Source of the DNA: Cytobacillus gottheilii
GTDB taxonomy: Bacteria > Bacillota > Bacilli > Bacillales > Cytobacillaceae
Direction of reading: 5' to 3'
DNA length: 64,000 bases
Assembly (NCBI RefSeq): GCF_001636345.1
Contig: NZ_KV440945.1
Span: 801,340 to 865,339, forward strand
The notes beneath the pieces are model-generated. The model was not told the DNA's origin, searched no databases, and saw only the letters and a list, made by a program, of their open reading frames with translations. Shown here in pieces: positions 15,696 through 23,494 of the stretch. The translations under genes and the position numbers were made by a program. The first letter of the stretch is position 1, and every line of letters begins with the position of its first letter.

Positions 15696-16976
15696 ATGAA
15701 GATCACCTACATACTTTTCTTATCACTATGTTTATTACTTTTCCCAAATTCAATCTCAGCAGAAAGGCCCTCTTTACAAGCAATGATTAATGAAGCGGAA
15801 GCTGGCGGCACAGTGATGATTCCACCAGGGTATTATGAAGAAAACATTACCATTGATAAACCTTTGAGTTTAATCGGTGAGCGGGATGTCACGATTAACT
15901 CGTGCGAAAATGCTCCGGTTGTAAAAATAAAAAGTGAGGGAGTCCAATTAAGCAACGTCTTGGTTGAACAATGCAATGAAGATAATGGAGATCTGGCTGC
16001 TGTATATGTAACGGGAGATCAGCATCATTTGAGCAATTTGGAGATTCAGTCATCCCAAATGGGCTTGCAGCTGTTTGAAGCAAATCAGATTGTTGTTGAA
16101 GAAAGTACAATCATGGGCACCAGAAAGGAAAACGGCGTTGACCTTTGGAAAACGAATGATACTACCATCAAAGAAGTGAAAATCGATACTATTTTAGATG
16201 GTATTTATATGGAGCAAAGTCATCGAAATACCATTGTACAAAATGTCATTGAGAATGCGCGTTACGGCATTCATTTAATGTTCACGAATGATACAGTCAT
16301 TGAACAGAATCAATCGCAGCATAACTTTACAGGTGCCATGGTGATGGAGGCTCAGAATGTGCTGATCAAGAACAATGATTTCTCCTTTAATAACCAAAAT
16401 GTCAATTCGCAGGGATTATTGCTGTACTTAACTTCGGATGTAGTGGCAGAGAATAACCTATTTGCTTCGAATCGGGTAGGAGTTTTCATAGAGGATTCCT
16501 CAGATGCAGCTATAGCGAATAACATCTTTCAATCTAATACGATAGGCGCGCAATGGAAGAATTCCAGCGACAATTCATTAGTGGGTAATACTTTTAATGG
16601 AAATGTGAATGATACCCAAGCGAATGAAAGCGCTAATAATATCATCAAAAATAATTACTGGGATGCTGCCCTCAAACTCGATATAGACGGAGATGGGGTG
16701 AGTGAACTTCCCCATGCGGCAGACCCATACTTCATGGCGCTTGTTCAAAGAATTCCTGAGTACCAATTGTTTTTCCAGCATCCAGGCATTACTTTGTTAA
16801 AACAAGTTTTCAATGGACCAGAAGATGAATTATTAAGAGATTTAGAGCCTTCTATGGTTTATGCAAGCTCTGAAAATGGTCAAAAAAATGATAAACAAAT
16901 CATTTTGTGGTTTGTCGATGTTGTCTTTATCCTAGTTAGTTTCATATTCATTCAAAAATGGAGGAGAAGTTTATGA
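15696..16976 (+). CDS. nosD: NosD-like beta-helix copper-maturation protein
   Basis: 426-aa secreted protein with a signal peptide cleaved near SISA, a long right-handed parallel beta-helix (repeated Asn-rich turns such as IVVEESTIMG, NTIVQNVIENARYGIHL, AANNIFQSNTIG) and a C-terminal transmembrane anchor (ILWFVDVVFILVSFIFI) before KWRRSL. NosD proteins work with the NosFY ABC transporter in assembling the CuZ centre of nitrous oxide reductase. First gene of nosDLYF, overlapping nosL by four bases. ATG 15696 follows AAAAGGGGG. No nosZ is found in the window, so the actual client is unknown. Confidence 0.85.
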   Translation: MKITYILFLSLCLLLFPNSISAERPSLQAMINEAEAGGTVMIPPGYYEENITIDKPLSLIGERDVTINSCENAPVVKIKSEGVQLSNVLVEQCNEDNGDLAAVYVTGDQHHLSNLEIQSSQMGLQLFEANQIVVEESTIMGTRKENGVDLWKTNDTTIKEVKIDTILDGIYMEQSHRNTIVQNVIENARYGIHLMFTNDTVIEQNQSQHNFTGAMVMEAQNVLIKNNDFSFNNQNVNSQGLLLYLTSDVVAENNLFASNRVGVFIEDSSDAAIANNIFQSNTIGAQWKNSSDNSLVGNTFNGNVNDTQANESANNIIKNNYWDAALKLDIDGDGVSELPHAADPYFMALVQRIPEYQLFFQHPGITLLKQVFNGPEDELLRDLEPSMVYASSENGQKNDKQIILWFVDVVFILVSFIFIQKWRRSL

Positions 16977-17521
16977 AGAAAGTAATCTATTTTTCACTGT
17001 TAAGTGTTGTTATTGGCGTGCTGCTGATGGGCTGCGGCAGTGATGAGGTTCAGCCTAGAGCCATTAATGAGGAAACAGATAAATGTCCAGTCTGCAATAT
17101 GTCAGTCATGGATAACCAATTTGCGACACAAGTTGTTTTGGAAGATGGTTTATCCCATGTATTTGATGACTTAGGCTGTATGTATGTGTGGCTGGATGAA
17201 AACCCAGATGAAGAAATTGCAGCAACATTTGTAAGAGATTATAACAATGAGGAATGGATTCGCTCTGAAGATGCTTTCTATGTGTACAACATGGATGTGA
17301 AGACGCCAATGGCTTATAATATGATCTCCTTTGAAGATCAAGCTTCTGCAGATGAATTTATCGCTGAAAATGAAGGAGAATTAATTGCAGCAGATGCACT
17401 TGCTGATCATGATTGGGAGATGAATCATGAAATGATGGAAGGCCATGGTCACGAAGGTGATCACGGACATGGTGAAATGGATTCAGAAAGCCATACGGAA
17501 GAGGGAGAATCCACTCATTAA
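16973..17521 (+). CDS. nosL: NosL copper chaperone lipoprotein with His/Met-rich tail
   Basis: 182-aa lipoprotein (lipobox LLMGC). The NosL core has the Cu(I)-binding CPVCNM motif near residue 45 and the conserved HVFDDLGCMYVW stretch. NosL delivers copper to nitrous oxide reductase. ATG 16973 overlaps the nosD stop and follows GGAGGAG. The last 40 residues are an added tail with eight His and four Met among acidic residues (for example GHGHEGDHGHGE), which suggests extra metal storage or capture; I do not know it as a standard NosL feature. Confidence 0.88.
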   Translation: MKKVIYFSLLSVVIGVLLMGCGSDEVQPRAINEETDKCPVCNMSVMDNQFATQVVLEDGLSHVFDDLGCMYVWLDENPDEEIAATFVRDYNNEEWIRSEDAFYVYNMDVKTPMAYNMISFEDQASADEFIAENEGELIAADALADHDWEMNHEMMEGHGHEGDHGHGEMDSESHTEEGESTH

Positions 17522-17556
17522 TCTTTCCCGGTTACCCTAAACAAAGGATGGTCTTG

Positions 17557-18369
17557 ATGCAGAATTTCTGTTTATCCGAAATCTATACGACAATCAGGCA
17601 GCGTTCCTATTATTCTTTTAGTATCTTGTGGATTGCTGTTTTGACGTTATTATTTATGCTGCAGAAAAGTGTGCCTGCCCTCACGTTATATACGAATATG
17701 ACGGGCACGGTCATGAATATAGCACTATATATTATTCCGCTGTTTATGCTATTAGCCGGCTCATTTTCCATTTCAGCTGAGATGGAAAACGGGCAGTGGC
17801 GCTTGCTTAGCACCTATCCTATTAATACGCTGGAATATGTACTCGGGAAAATTGCCGGACAGTTTATCTCTCAGATCACTGTTTTTACGTTCAGTTTTGG
17901 CGTCAGTATTGTCATCTCGCTGCTGACGGGCGGGGGAATTACGCTAAAGTGGGTTATGCTGCTCTATGTATTTTCCGCTCTATTAATGTATATCTTTCTA
18001 GTCATTGGATTTACGGTCGGTTCCTTTGTTTCAACAAGGTGGCAATCATTATCGATATCTGTTGGGATTTGGTTTTTCCTGATCATGGTGTGGCCCATCG
18101 CTTGGATCAACGTATTAAGCTTATTTCCCTATCCATGGATTTCGCCGCTGATGAAGATTTCACTGTTTCTTAATCCGGCCGAATTGCTCCGCGTCATCTA
18201 TGTGATTACTTTAGATGGCGGCGCTGTATTTGGGCAGCCATATGACGGTCTCGTGAAATTTTGGGAATCTCCGTTTTCGCTTTTTATGTTATTCAACTAC
18301 TTAATTGTTTTATCTGCAGCGTGTATTTTTACATCTGCATTTGTTTTGAAGCGGAGGAGACAGGTATGA
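17557..18369 (+). CDS. nosY: ABC transporter permease NosY
   Basis: 270-aa membrane protein with six predicted helices, of the ABC-2 permease type, carrying the FSISAEMENGQWRLLSTYPI cytoplasmic loop typical of NosY. Together with NosF it forms the NosDFY transporter. ATG 17557 is preferred since AAAGGATGG then sits at normal distance; ATG 17548 would overlap that ribosome site. Its end overlaps nosF by four bases (ATGA). Confidence 0.85.
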   Translation: MQNFCLSEIYTTIRQRSYYSFSILWIAVLTLLFMLQKSVPALTLYTNMTGTVMNIALYIIPLFMLLAGSFSISAEMENGQWRLLSTYPINTLEYVLGKIAGQFISQITVFTFSFGVSIVISLLTGGGITLKWVMLLYVFSALLMYIFLVIGFTVGSFVSTRWQSLSISVGIWFFLIMVWPIAWINVLSLFPYPWISPLMKISLFLNPAELLRVIYVITLDGGAVFGQPYDGLVKFWESPFSLFMLFNYLIVLSAACIFTSAFVLKRRRQV

Positions 18370-19061
18370 GTCAGTTCATTGTGGATGGCATCAGCAAAGT
18401 GTATAAAGAAAAAGTGGCACTTCATACAACCTCTTTCAAGGCTGAACCAGGAAGCTGTATCGTCTTATGCGGAGGCAATGGGGCTGGAAAAAGCACGATG
18501 ATTAATGTCCTGGCAGGGATTTCAGTCCCTGACGAAGGAAATGTGTATCTGGGGGATGTGAATCCCAATTCGAAGAGAAAAGAATATTTACAGCAAATCG
18601 GTTTTATGCCGGATGATTATCGGGCACAAGATACACTTTCTGTAAAAGAATTTCTCCTGTTTTATGCCTCCATCCGGCGCATTCATAAGGATCGGGTTGG
18701 TGAGGTGCTTGATCAGATTGGATTATCCGATAAAAGTTCCATGCTTGTTAAGAGCCTCTCAAAAGGAATGAAGCAAAGACTTCTATTTGGCCAGTCATTG
18801 CTTTCCAATCCTAAATTACTCATCATGGATGAACCAACAAATGGGCTTGACCCATATTGGGTTGATCAATTTTTAGCTGTCCTCACTGAGCTTAAAAGTA
18901 ACGGTACGATTATTATCTTTTCGACACATATGATGGATGTAGCTGCAGAGATCGGCAGTGAAATTCATTTTATGAAAGAAGGAAAAGTTATTGAAGTTTT
19001 GAACTCAGAGCAGCCGGTGAAGGATAATATTAGTCGTCTGATGCAGCTGCATAGATCATAG
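18366..19061 (+). CDS. nosF: ABC transporter ATP-binding protein NosF
   Basis: 231-aa ATPase with Walker A CGGNGAGKST, signature LSKGMKQRL (rather than LSGGQ, as in many ABC-2 exporters), Walker B LLIMDEPTNGLDP and switch FSTHMMD. ATG 18366 follows GGAGGAGACAGG and overlaps the nosY stop. It powers NosY and is thought to act with NosD. Last gene of the cluster; a strong terminator follows. Confidence 0.88.
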   Translation: MSQFIVDGISKVYKEKVALHTTSFKAEPGSCIVLCGGNGAGKSTMINVLAGISVPDEGNVYLGDVNPNSKRKEYLQQIGFMPDDYRAQDTLSVKEFLLFYASIRRIHKDRVGEVLDQIGLSDKSSMLVKSLSKGMKQRLLFGQSLLSNPKLLIMDEPTNGLDPYWVDQFLAVLTELKSNGTIIIFSTHMMDVAAEIGSEIHFMKEGKVIEVLNSEQPVKDNISRLMQLHRS

Positions 19062-19080
19062 ATTGCCGTTTGCTTGCCGG

Positions 19081-19117
19081 GCTAGTATTCATTCAAGAAT
19101 ACTAGCTTTTTTGTTTT
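19081..19117 (+). terminator. Terminator after nosF
   Basis: GCTAGTATTC (19081-19090) and GAATACTAGC (19097-19106) form a perfect 10-bp stem followed by TTTTTTGTTTT. Confidence 0.9.
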
Positions 19118-19171
19118 AGAATGGAAGCTATTCTGTTCCTTGAAAAAATTCCTGCCACTTCAAAATATTAC

Positions 19172-19198
19172 TCAATTGTTTCCGCTTTCTGCCGATAA
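19172..19198 (+). promoter_or_regulatory. Sigma-D (motility) promoter for the chemoreceptor
   Basis: TCAA (19172-19175), 15-base spacer, GCCGATAA (19191-19198) closely matches the sigma-D consensus TAAA-N15-GCCGATAT, 43 bases before the chemoreceptor start. Confidence 0.8.
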
Positions 19199-19241
19199 TA
19201 AAGATGGAGAAATTTATTCATTTTTCATTAAAGGAGAAACT

Positions 19242-20924
19242 ATGAAAACGATACGCGGGAAGTTAATACTAGGATTTTTAGTTGTTATTGTGCTGAGTAT
19301 CGCACAGTCTGTTTATAATTTTTGGACCGTATCTTCTATGAATGATCGAACTGAAGAGGTCGTTTCAGAAGAGCTTCCGTTATTAATTGCTGATGAGAAT
19401 CTTTTAACAAATATTGCGCAAGGTGTTTCAGCCGTAAGAGGGTATGTGCTATATGGAGATAGTGTGCATAAGGAGGAGTTTTCTTCTTATCACTACAATA
19501 GTATGGAGGAGTTTGATAAAATTCTTAAAATCTCAAATAATCCAAAGGTTGATGAGTTAAGGACAGATTATCAAAATTGGTCAACACTCGTTGAAAATGA
19601 AGTGTTTGCTACATACGATTCTGGTGACAGAGATGGTGCAACACAATTATTAGTGGGGGAAGTTCAGCCTGCAGCCCGTGAACTAACTGAGCAGCTGACT
19701 GAATTGGCTGCACTCAGAGAAGCGGAAATTGTAGAAAGTGGAGATACTCTCCTCTCATATGGAGAAACCATTAATCTGATTGGCTTAGGTGTATCTGCAC
19801 TTATTATCATATTAGGTCTTGTTATTGCGATCGTAACTGCTCAGAATATTTCCAACCCAATCAAACGTGTGGCAGCTCGAATGAAGGCGATTGCAAGCGG
19901 AGAGCTTTCAACGGAGCCTATGTTGACAAGAGACAAAGGCGAGATCGGTCAGCTTGTGGCGTCGATTAATGAAATGAATAACAATCTTAGCTCGATTGTT
20001 GGAAATATAGCATCTGTTTCTGATCAGGTGACAAGTCAAAGTGAAGATCTGCGCCGTTATTCGGAGGAAGTTAAAGCTGGTGGCCAGCAGATAGCGATGA
20101 CGATGGAGGAGCTTTCAAAAGGAGCTGAGGAACAGGCGAACTCTTCAAGCACTCTTAGTGAGAGCATGAATCATTTTGCAACACAGCTGATGGATGCTGC
20201 TTTAAAAGGCGAGGACGCAAGGATCATGACGGACGAAACCATTAAAAGCACAGATAAAAGCAGTGAATATATGGATGATTCTATTAACAAAATGAATGCA
20301 ATTAATGAAAAAATGCTAAATTCTTTGGCGATGGTACAAGGCTTGGATCAGCGCACAAGGGAAATATCGCAAATTGTTCATGTGATTCAGGGAATTGCAG
20401 AGCAGACGAATCTGTTGGCATTAAATGCTGCCATTGAAGCGGCACGGGCTGGGGAAAGTGGCCGCGGCTTTGCGGTGGTTGCTGATGAAGTGCGCAAGCT
20501 GGCGGAACAGGTTTCGCATTCCATTGCCGATATTACCGAAATCGTTGCAGGCATACAGACTGAATCAGAGCTTGTTGTTTCATCTCTGCAGGAAGGCTAT
20601 GACCTTGTAACAGACGGCACAAGCGGCATTGTTGAAACAGGCAAATCCTTTACAGCTGTTCAAGAATCCATTAAAAACACGGGTGTCCAAATTGCGGAAA
20701 TGTCCGCTGTTTTATATGATATCCTTGACCATTCCAGAGGCATAAACGAAGCGATTGAAACGGTCGCGTCGATTTCAGAAGAATCGGCTGCCGGCATTGA
20801 ACAGGTTGCCGCTACAGCACAGCAATCCAGCAGTACGATTGAACAAGTAGCTGGAAGCATCGCTACTTTAGAAGGAAACACGGCTAAGTTAAATAATCTG
20901 ATTTTGGCATTTAAAGTGAAATAA
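19242..20924 (+). CDS. Methyl-accepting chemotaxis protein
   Basis: 560-aa transmembrane chemoreceptor. ATG 19242 follows AAAGGAGAAAC; the 34 codons further upstream contain the sigma-D promoter and are not translated. Layout: TM1 (about 8-28), extracytoplasmic four-helix-bundle sensor (about 35-180), TM2 (about 183-207), HAMP (about 208-260), then the coiled-coil signalling domain with the near-invariant hairpin tip GIAEQTNLLALNAAIEAARA followed by GESGRGFAVVADEVRKLA. Ligand unknown. It stands alone with its own promoter and terminator. Confidence 0.92.
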   Translation: MKTIRGKLILGFLVVIVLSIAQSVYNFWTVSSMNDRTEEVVSEELPLLIADENLLTNIAQGVSAVRGYVLYGDSVHKEEFSSYHYNSMEEFDKILKISNNPKVDELRTDYQNWSTLVENEVFATYDSGDRDGATQLLVGEVQPAARELTEQLTELAALREAEIVESGDTLLSYGETINLIGLGVSALIIILGLVIAIVTAQNISNPIKRVAARMKAIASGELSTEPMLTRDKGEIGQLVASINEMNNNLSSIVGNIASVSDQVTSQSEDLRRYSEEVKAGGQQIAMTMEELSKGAEEQANSSSTLSESMNHFATQLMDAALKGEDARIMTDETIKSTDKSSEYMDDSINKMNAINEKMLNSLAMVQGLDQRTREISQIVHVIQGIAEQTNLLALNAAIEAARAGESGRGFAVVADEVRKLAEQVSHSIADITEIVAGIQTESELVVSSLQEGYDLVTDGTSGIVETGKSFTAVQESIKNTGVQIAEMSAVLYDILDHSRGINEAIETVASISEESAAGIEQVAATAQQSSSTIEQVAGSIATLEGNTAKLNNLILAFKVK

Positions 20925-20937
20925 AGTGGGTTTGGTG

Positions 20938-20968
20938 AAGGACGGCTGAGAGGCCGTCCTTTTTTTTG
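20938..20968 (+). terminator. Terminator after the chemoreceptor gene
   Basis: AAGGACGGC pairs with GCCGTCCTT across TGAGAG, followed by an unbroken T-run. Confidence 0.9.
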
Positions 20969-20987
20969 CAATCGTGGCTGGCGTTTG

Positions 20988-21095
20988 GGGGATAAAATGC
21001 TGTTTTTGGCGGATTTATGAAAATAACGGCGGATAAAAATTTGTAACGGCGGATATATTTTCTGGACGGCGGATATCATCACCTTACAGGATAAA
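20988..21095. repeat. Short-motif array, GGCGGATA at about 20-bp pitch
   Basis: GGAT occurs at 20990, 21011, 21031, 21051, 21071 and 21089; the four inner copies are within GGCGGAT and most continue as ATAAAA or ATAT. Spacing is 21, 20, 20, 20 and 18 bases. The intervening sequence is AT-rich and not repeated. Confidence 0.7.
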
Positions 21096-21238
21096 ATCAG
21101 TGAGGTTTCCAACAGGAATCGCAGCAAATTTCCACTTTTGAAGACAATTCTTCAAAACACACTTTTTTAGAACGAATTCCAAAAAAATTAGCTTTACCCA
21201 TGAAAAATCACCAAGCAACATTATACAAACCGACGATA

Positions 21239-21267
21239 TTGACAGCTTCAACTATCTGCAATATAAT
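21239..21267 (+). promoter_or_regulatory. Consensus sigma-A promoter for the quinone-response operon
   Basis: TTGACA (21239-21244), 17-base spacer, TATAAT (21262-21267): a perfect match to both hexamers, which implies tight repression. Confidence 0.85.
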
Positions 21268-21285
21268 TATCTCATATTCAAGATA
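21268..21285. promoter_or_regulatory. MhqR-type operator
   Basis: TATCTCATATTCAAGATA directly after the -10 has TATCT/AGATA arms and resembles the MhqR box of B. subtilis (TATCTcgaAtTCgAGATA, from memory). It overlaps the transcription start, suiting a repressor. Confidence 0.65.
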
Positions 21286-21318
21286 TTTTAATTAAGTGTA
21301 ATAAAGGAGGCAAGCTTA

Positions 21319-21729
21319 ATGAATGAAGTTTTTGTCTCGATTTTAAAAACATCTAAAGCGATTCAGGATTTTCTAAAGCAATTTTTGCGGGAATTCGCGC
21401 TTACCACGACTGAATTTGCCGTTCTTGAGGTATTATACGAGCATGGAAAACAGACCGTACACCAAATTGCAGGCAAAGTGTATCTTGCTACAGGCTCAAT
21501 GACCTACGTGATCGATAAGCTTGTTGAAAAAGGATATGTCATGCGAAGTGATTGCAAAGAGGATCGCAGAGTCGTTCATGTTGAGATGGCAGCAGAAGGG
21601 CAGCGTCTCATGAATGATTTATATCCTTCCTATAAAAATGCAATAGAGGCGTTATTTGAAGAAGTGACAAAAAGTGAAATGAACAGCACCGCTTCTGCTT
21701 TAGCTAAAATACAATTAAAAACAAAATAA
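21319..21729 (+). CDS. MarR-family regulator, probably MhqR-like quinone sensor
   Basis: 136-aa winged-helix repressor; the HTH is in HQIAGKVYLATGSMTYVIDK and the wing in RSDCKEDRRVVHVEM. ATG 21319 follows AAAGGAGGC. It heads an operon with a ring-cleavage dioxygenase-like protein and MhqD, the same functions that MhqR controls in B. subtilis in response to methylhydroquinone and other electrophiles. The operator-like palindrome over its own start suggests autoregulation. Identity as MhqR is inference from context. Confidence 0.8.
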   Translation: MNEVFVSILKTSKAIQDFLKQFLREFALTTTEFAVLEVLYEHGKQTVHQIAGKVYLATGSMTYVIDKLVEKGYVMRSDCKEDRRVVHVEMAAEGQRLMNDLYPSYKNAIEALFEEVTKSEMNSTASALAKIQLKTK

Positions 21730-21764
21730 AAAAAAGAGTTGTACAGAAAAAGGAGGGAGCAGTT

Positions 21765-22706
21765 TTGAAAAAAGCAACAGCAGGTATTCACCATATTACT
21801 GCCATTGTGGGGCATCCACAGGAAAATGTAGATTTCTATCATGGTGTATTAGGGCTTAGACTTGTTAAAAAGACGATTAATTTTGATGATCCGGGCACAT
21901 ATCATTTATATTTTGGTGATCAAAACGGCAATCCGGGCACCATCATTACTTTTTTTCCATGGGCAAATGCATATCCGGGGAAAATTGGCGACGGACAAGT
22001 TGGCGTAACCAGCTATGCTGTTCCAGCTGGAGCACTGCCATTTTGGGAAGAAAGATTTGCCCGTTTGGGAATTTCCTTTGAAAAGACAGAGCGTTTTGGC
22101 GAAGAGATATTAGCGTTTACGGACCCGCATGGGCTGAAGCTCGAGCTGGTTGAACGTGCAAGCGGTGAACTGAATCAATGGGGAGAGTCTGGCGTTCCGG
22201 CAGATAAAGCTATTAAAGGCTTTGCAGGTGCAATACTTTTTTCAGCATATCCTTTAAAAACAGCTGAGGTGCTTGAAGAAGTCATGGGACTGGAAAAGGT
22301 CGCTGAAAATGATGAATATATCCGTTTTCAATCAAGTGCGGAGATCGGAAATATTGTCGATGTTAAGAAGGTATCCACTGGTAAAGGGCGAATAGGTGTA
22401 GGGATGGTCCACCATATTGCCTGGCGTGCGCAGGATGACGAAGATCAATTAGACTGGAAACAATATATTGAGAATAAAGGCTTAGGAGTGACACCTGTTC
22501 AGGATCGCAACTATTTTAATGCCATCTATTTCCGTGAGTATGGAGAGATTCTTTTTGAAATTGCTACAGATCCGCCTGGTTTTGCACACGATGAATCTTT
22601 AGAAACAATGGGAACAGAACTGAAGCTACCTGAGCAATATGAACAATATAGAAGCAAACTAGAGCAATCACTTATTCCGATTGAAGTAAGAGATCTTAAT
22701 CAATAG
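21765..22706 (+). CDS. Ring-cleaving dioxygenase, VOC superfamily (MhqO/MhqE/MhqA-like)
   Basis: 313-aa protein of two VOC modules (about 5-130 and 150-280). Metal ligands are visible as His in GIHHITAIVGHP, His in MVHHIAWRA and Glu in GEILFEIATD. It belongs to the family of B. subtilis MhqO/MhqE/MhqA, glyoxalase/dioxygenase-like proteins that detoxify hydroquinones. TTG start at 21765, set by AGGAGGGAGC upstream. Second gene of the operon, 35 bases after the regulator and 16 before mhqD. Confidence 0.88.
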   Translation: MKKATAGIHHITAIVGHPQENVDFYHGVLGLRLVKKTINFDDPGTYHLYFGDQNGNPGTIITFFPWANAYPGKIGDGQVGVTSYAVPAGALPFWEERFARLGISFEKTERFGEEILAFTDPHGLKLELVERASGELNQWGESGVPADKAIKGFAGAILFSAYPLKTAEVLEEVMGLEKVAENDEYIRFQSSAEIGNIVDVKKVSTGKGRIGVGMVHHIAWRAQDDEDQLDWKQYIENKGLGVTPVQDRNYFNAIYFREYGEILFEIATDPPGFAHDESLETMGTELKLPEQYEQYRSKLEQSLIPIEVRDLNQ

Positions 22707-22722
22707 AATGGGGGAGAATTTT

Positions 22723-23331
22723 ATGAAGCATATTTTTGAAAAAGGCACCAATCCTAATAAACCAGTTTTACTGCTATTGCATGGCACTGGTGGGAATGAA
22801 TTAGATTTATTACCGCTTGCTGAAAAAATTGATGGAGAAGCTTCAGTGTTAAGTGTACGGGGGAATGTCCTGGAGAATGGCATGCCGCGCTTTTTTAGAC
22901 GCCTGGCTGAAGGGGTATTTGATGAAGAGGATCTGCAATTCCGAACAAAAGAATTATATGAATTTCTGGATGAAGCCTCACAAAAATACGGATTCGACCG
23001 CAAAAATATTATTGCAGTAGGCTATTCAAACGGAGCCAATATTGCCGCTAGTTTAATGTTCCATTATGCTGACAGCTTGAAGGGAGCCATTCTGCATCAC
23101 CCAATGGTGCCAAGAAGAGGCATTCAGCTTCCTGATTTAACAGGAACTTCTGTTTTCATTGCAGCAGGAACAAATGACCCGATCTGCCCATCAAGCGAAT
23201 CAGAAGATCTTAAATCATTGCTTGAAGGAGCTAATGCCTCTGTTGAACTGCATTGGGAAAATAGAGGCCATCAGCTTACATTAGATGAAGTGCTGGCGGC
23301 TGCGAAGTGGTATGAGGAGAAGAACTACTAA
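22723..23331 (+). CDS. mhqD: Alpha/beta hydrolase MhqD
   Basis: 202-aa phospholipase/carboxylesterase-type hydrolase. N-terminal oxyanion motif LLLHGTGGNE, nucleophile Ser in VGYSNGAN, acid Asp in GTNDPICP and His in RGHQLT complete the triad. ATG 22723 follows GGGGGAGA. It matches MhqD, which accompanies the dioxygenase in quinone detoxification in B. subtilis. Third and last gene of the operon; a terminator follows. Confidence 0.88.
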   Translation: MKHIFEKGTNPNKPVLLLLHGTGGNELDLLPLAEKIDGEASVLSVRGNVLENGMPRFFRRLAEGVFDEEDLQFRTKELYEFLDEASQKYGFDRKNIIAVGYSNGANIAASLMFHYADSLKGAILHHPMVPRRGIQLPDLTGTSVFIAAGTNDPICPSSESEDLKSLLEGANASVELHWENRGHQLTLDEVLAAAKWYEEKNY

Positions 23332-23342
23332 GTGTTCAGGGG

Positions 23343-23375
23343 ATAAGGCCTTTTAAAAAGGGCCTTATTTTTATT
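23343..23375 (+). terminator. Terminator after mhqD
   Basis: ATAAGGCC pairs with GGGCCTTAT around a TTTTAAAAA centre and leads into a T-rich run. Confidence 0.8.
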
Positions 23376-23454
23376 GTTAAACCAGTTCTTTACACCAAAT
23401 CTATATTTACAGCTTTTCTTCATACAGCTTTAATGTGCCTTCTCACTGGCATTT

Positions 23455-23463
23455 TGGTATAAT
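23455..23463 (+). promoter_or_regulatory. Extended -10 promoter for the AI-2E-family gene
   Basis: TGG-TATAAT (TATAAT 23458-23463) lies 32 bases before the GTG start; no clear -35. Confidence 0.5.
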
Positions 23464-23494
23464 AGTTCAAAATGCTGCAGAAAAAGGTGAGAAT

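Noticed and set aside
20660-21127. 155-codon antisense frame over the chemoreceptor end and the GGCGGATA array
   Set aside because: Open by chance over a biased coding region and a repeat; no start signals.
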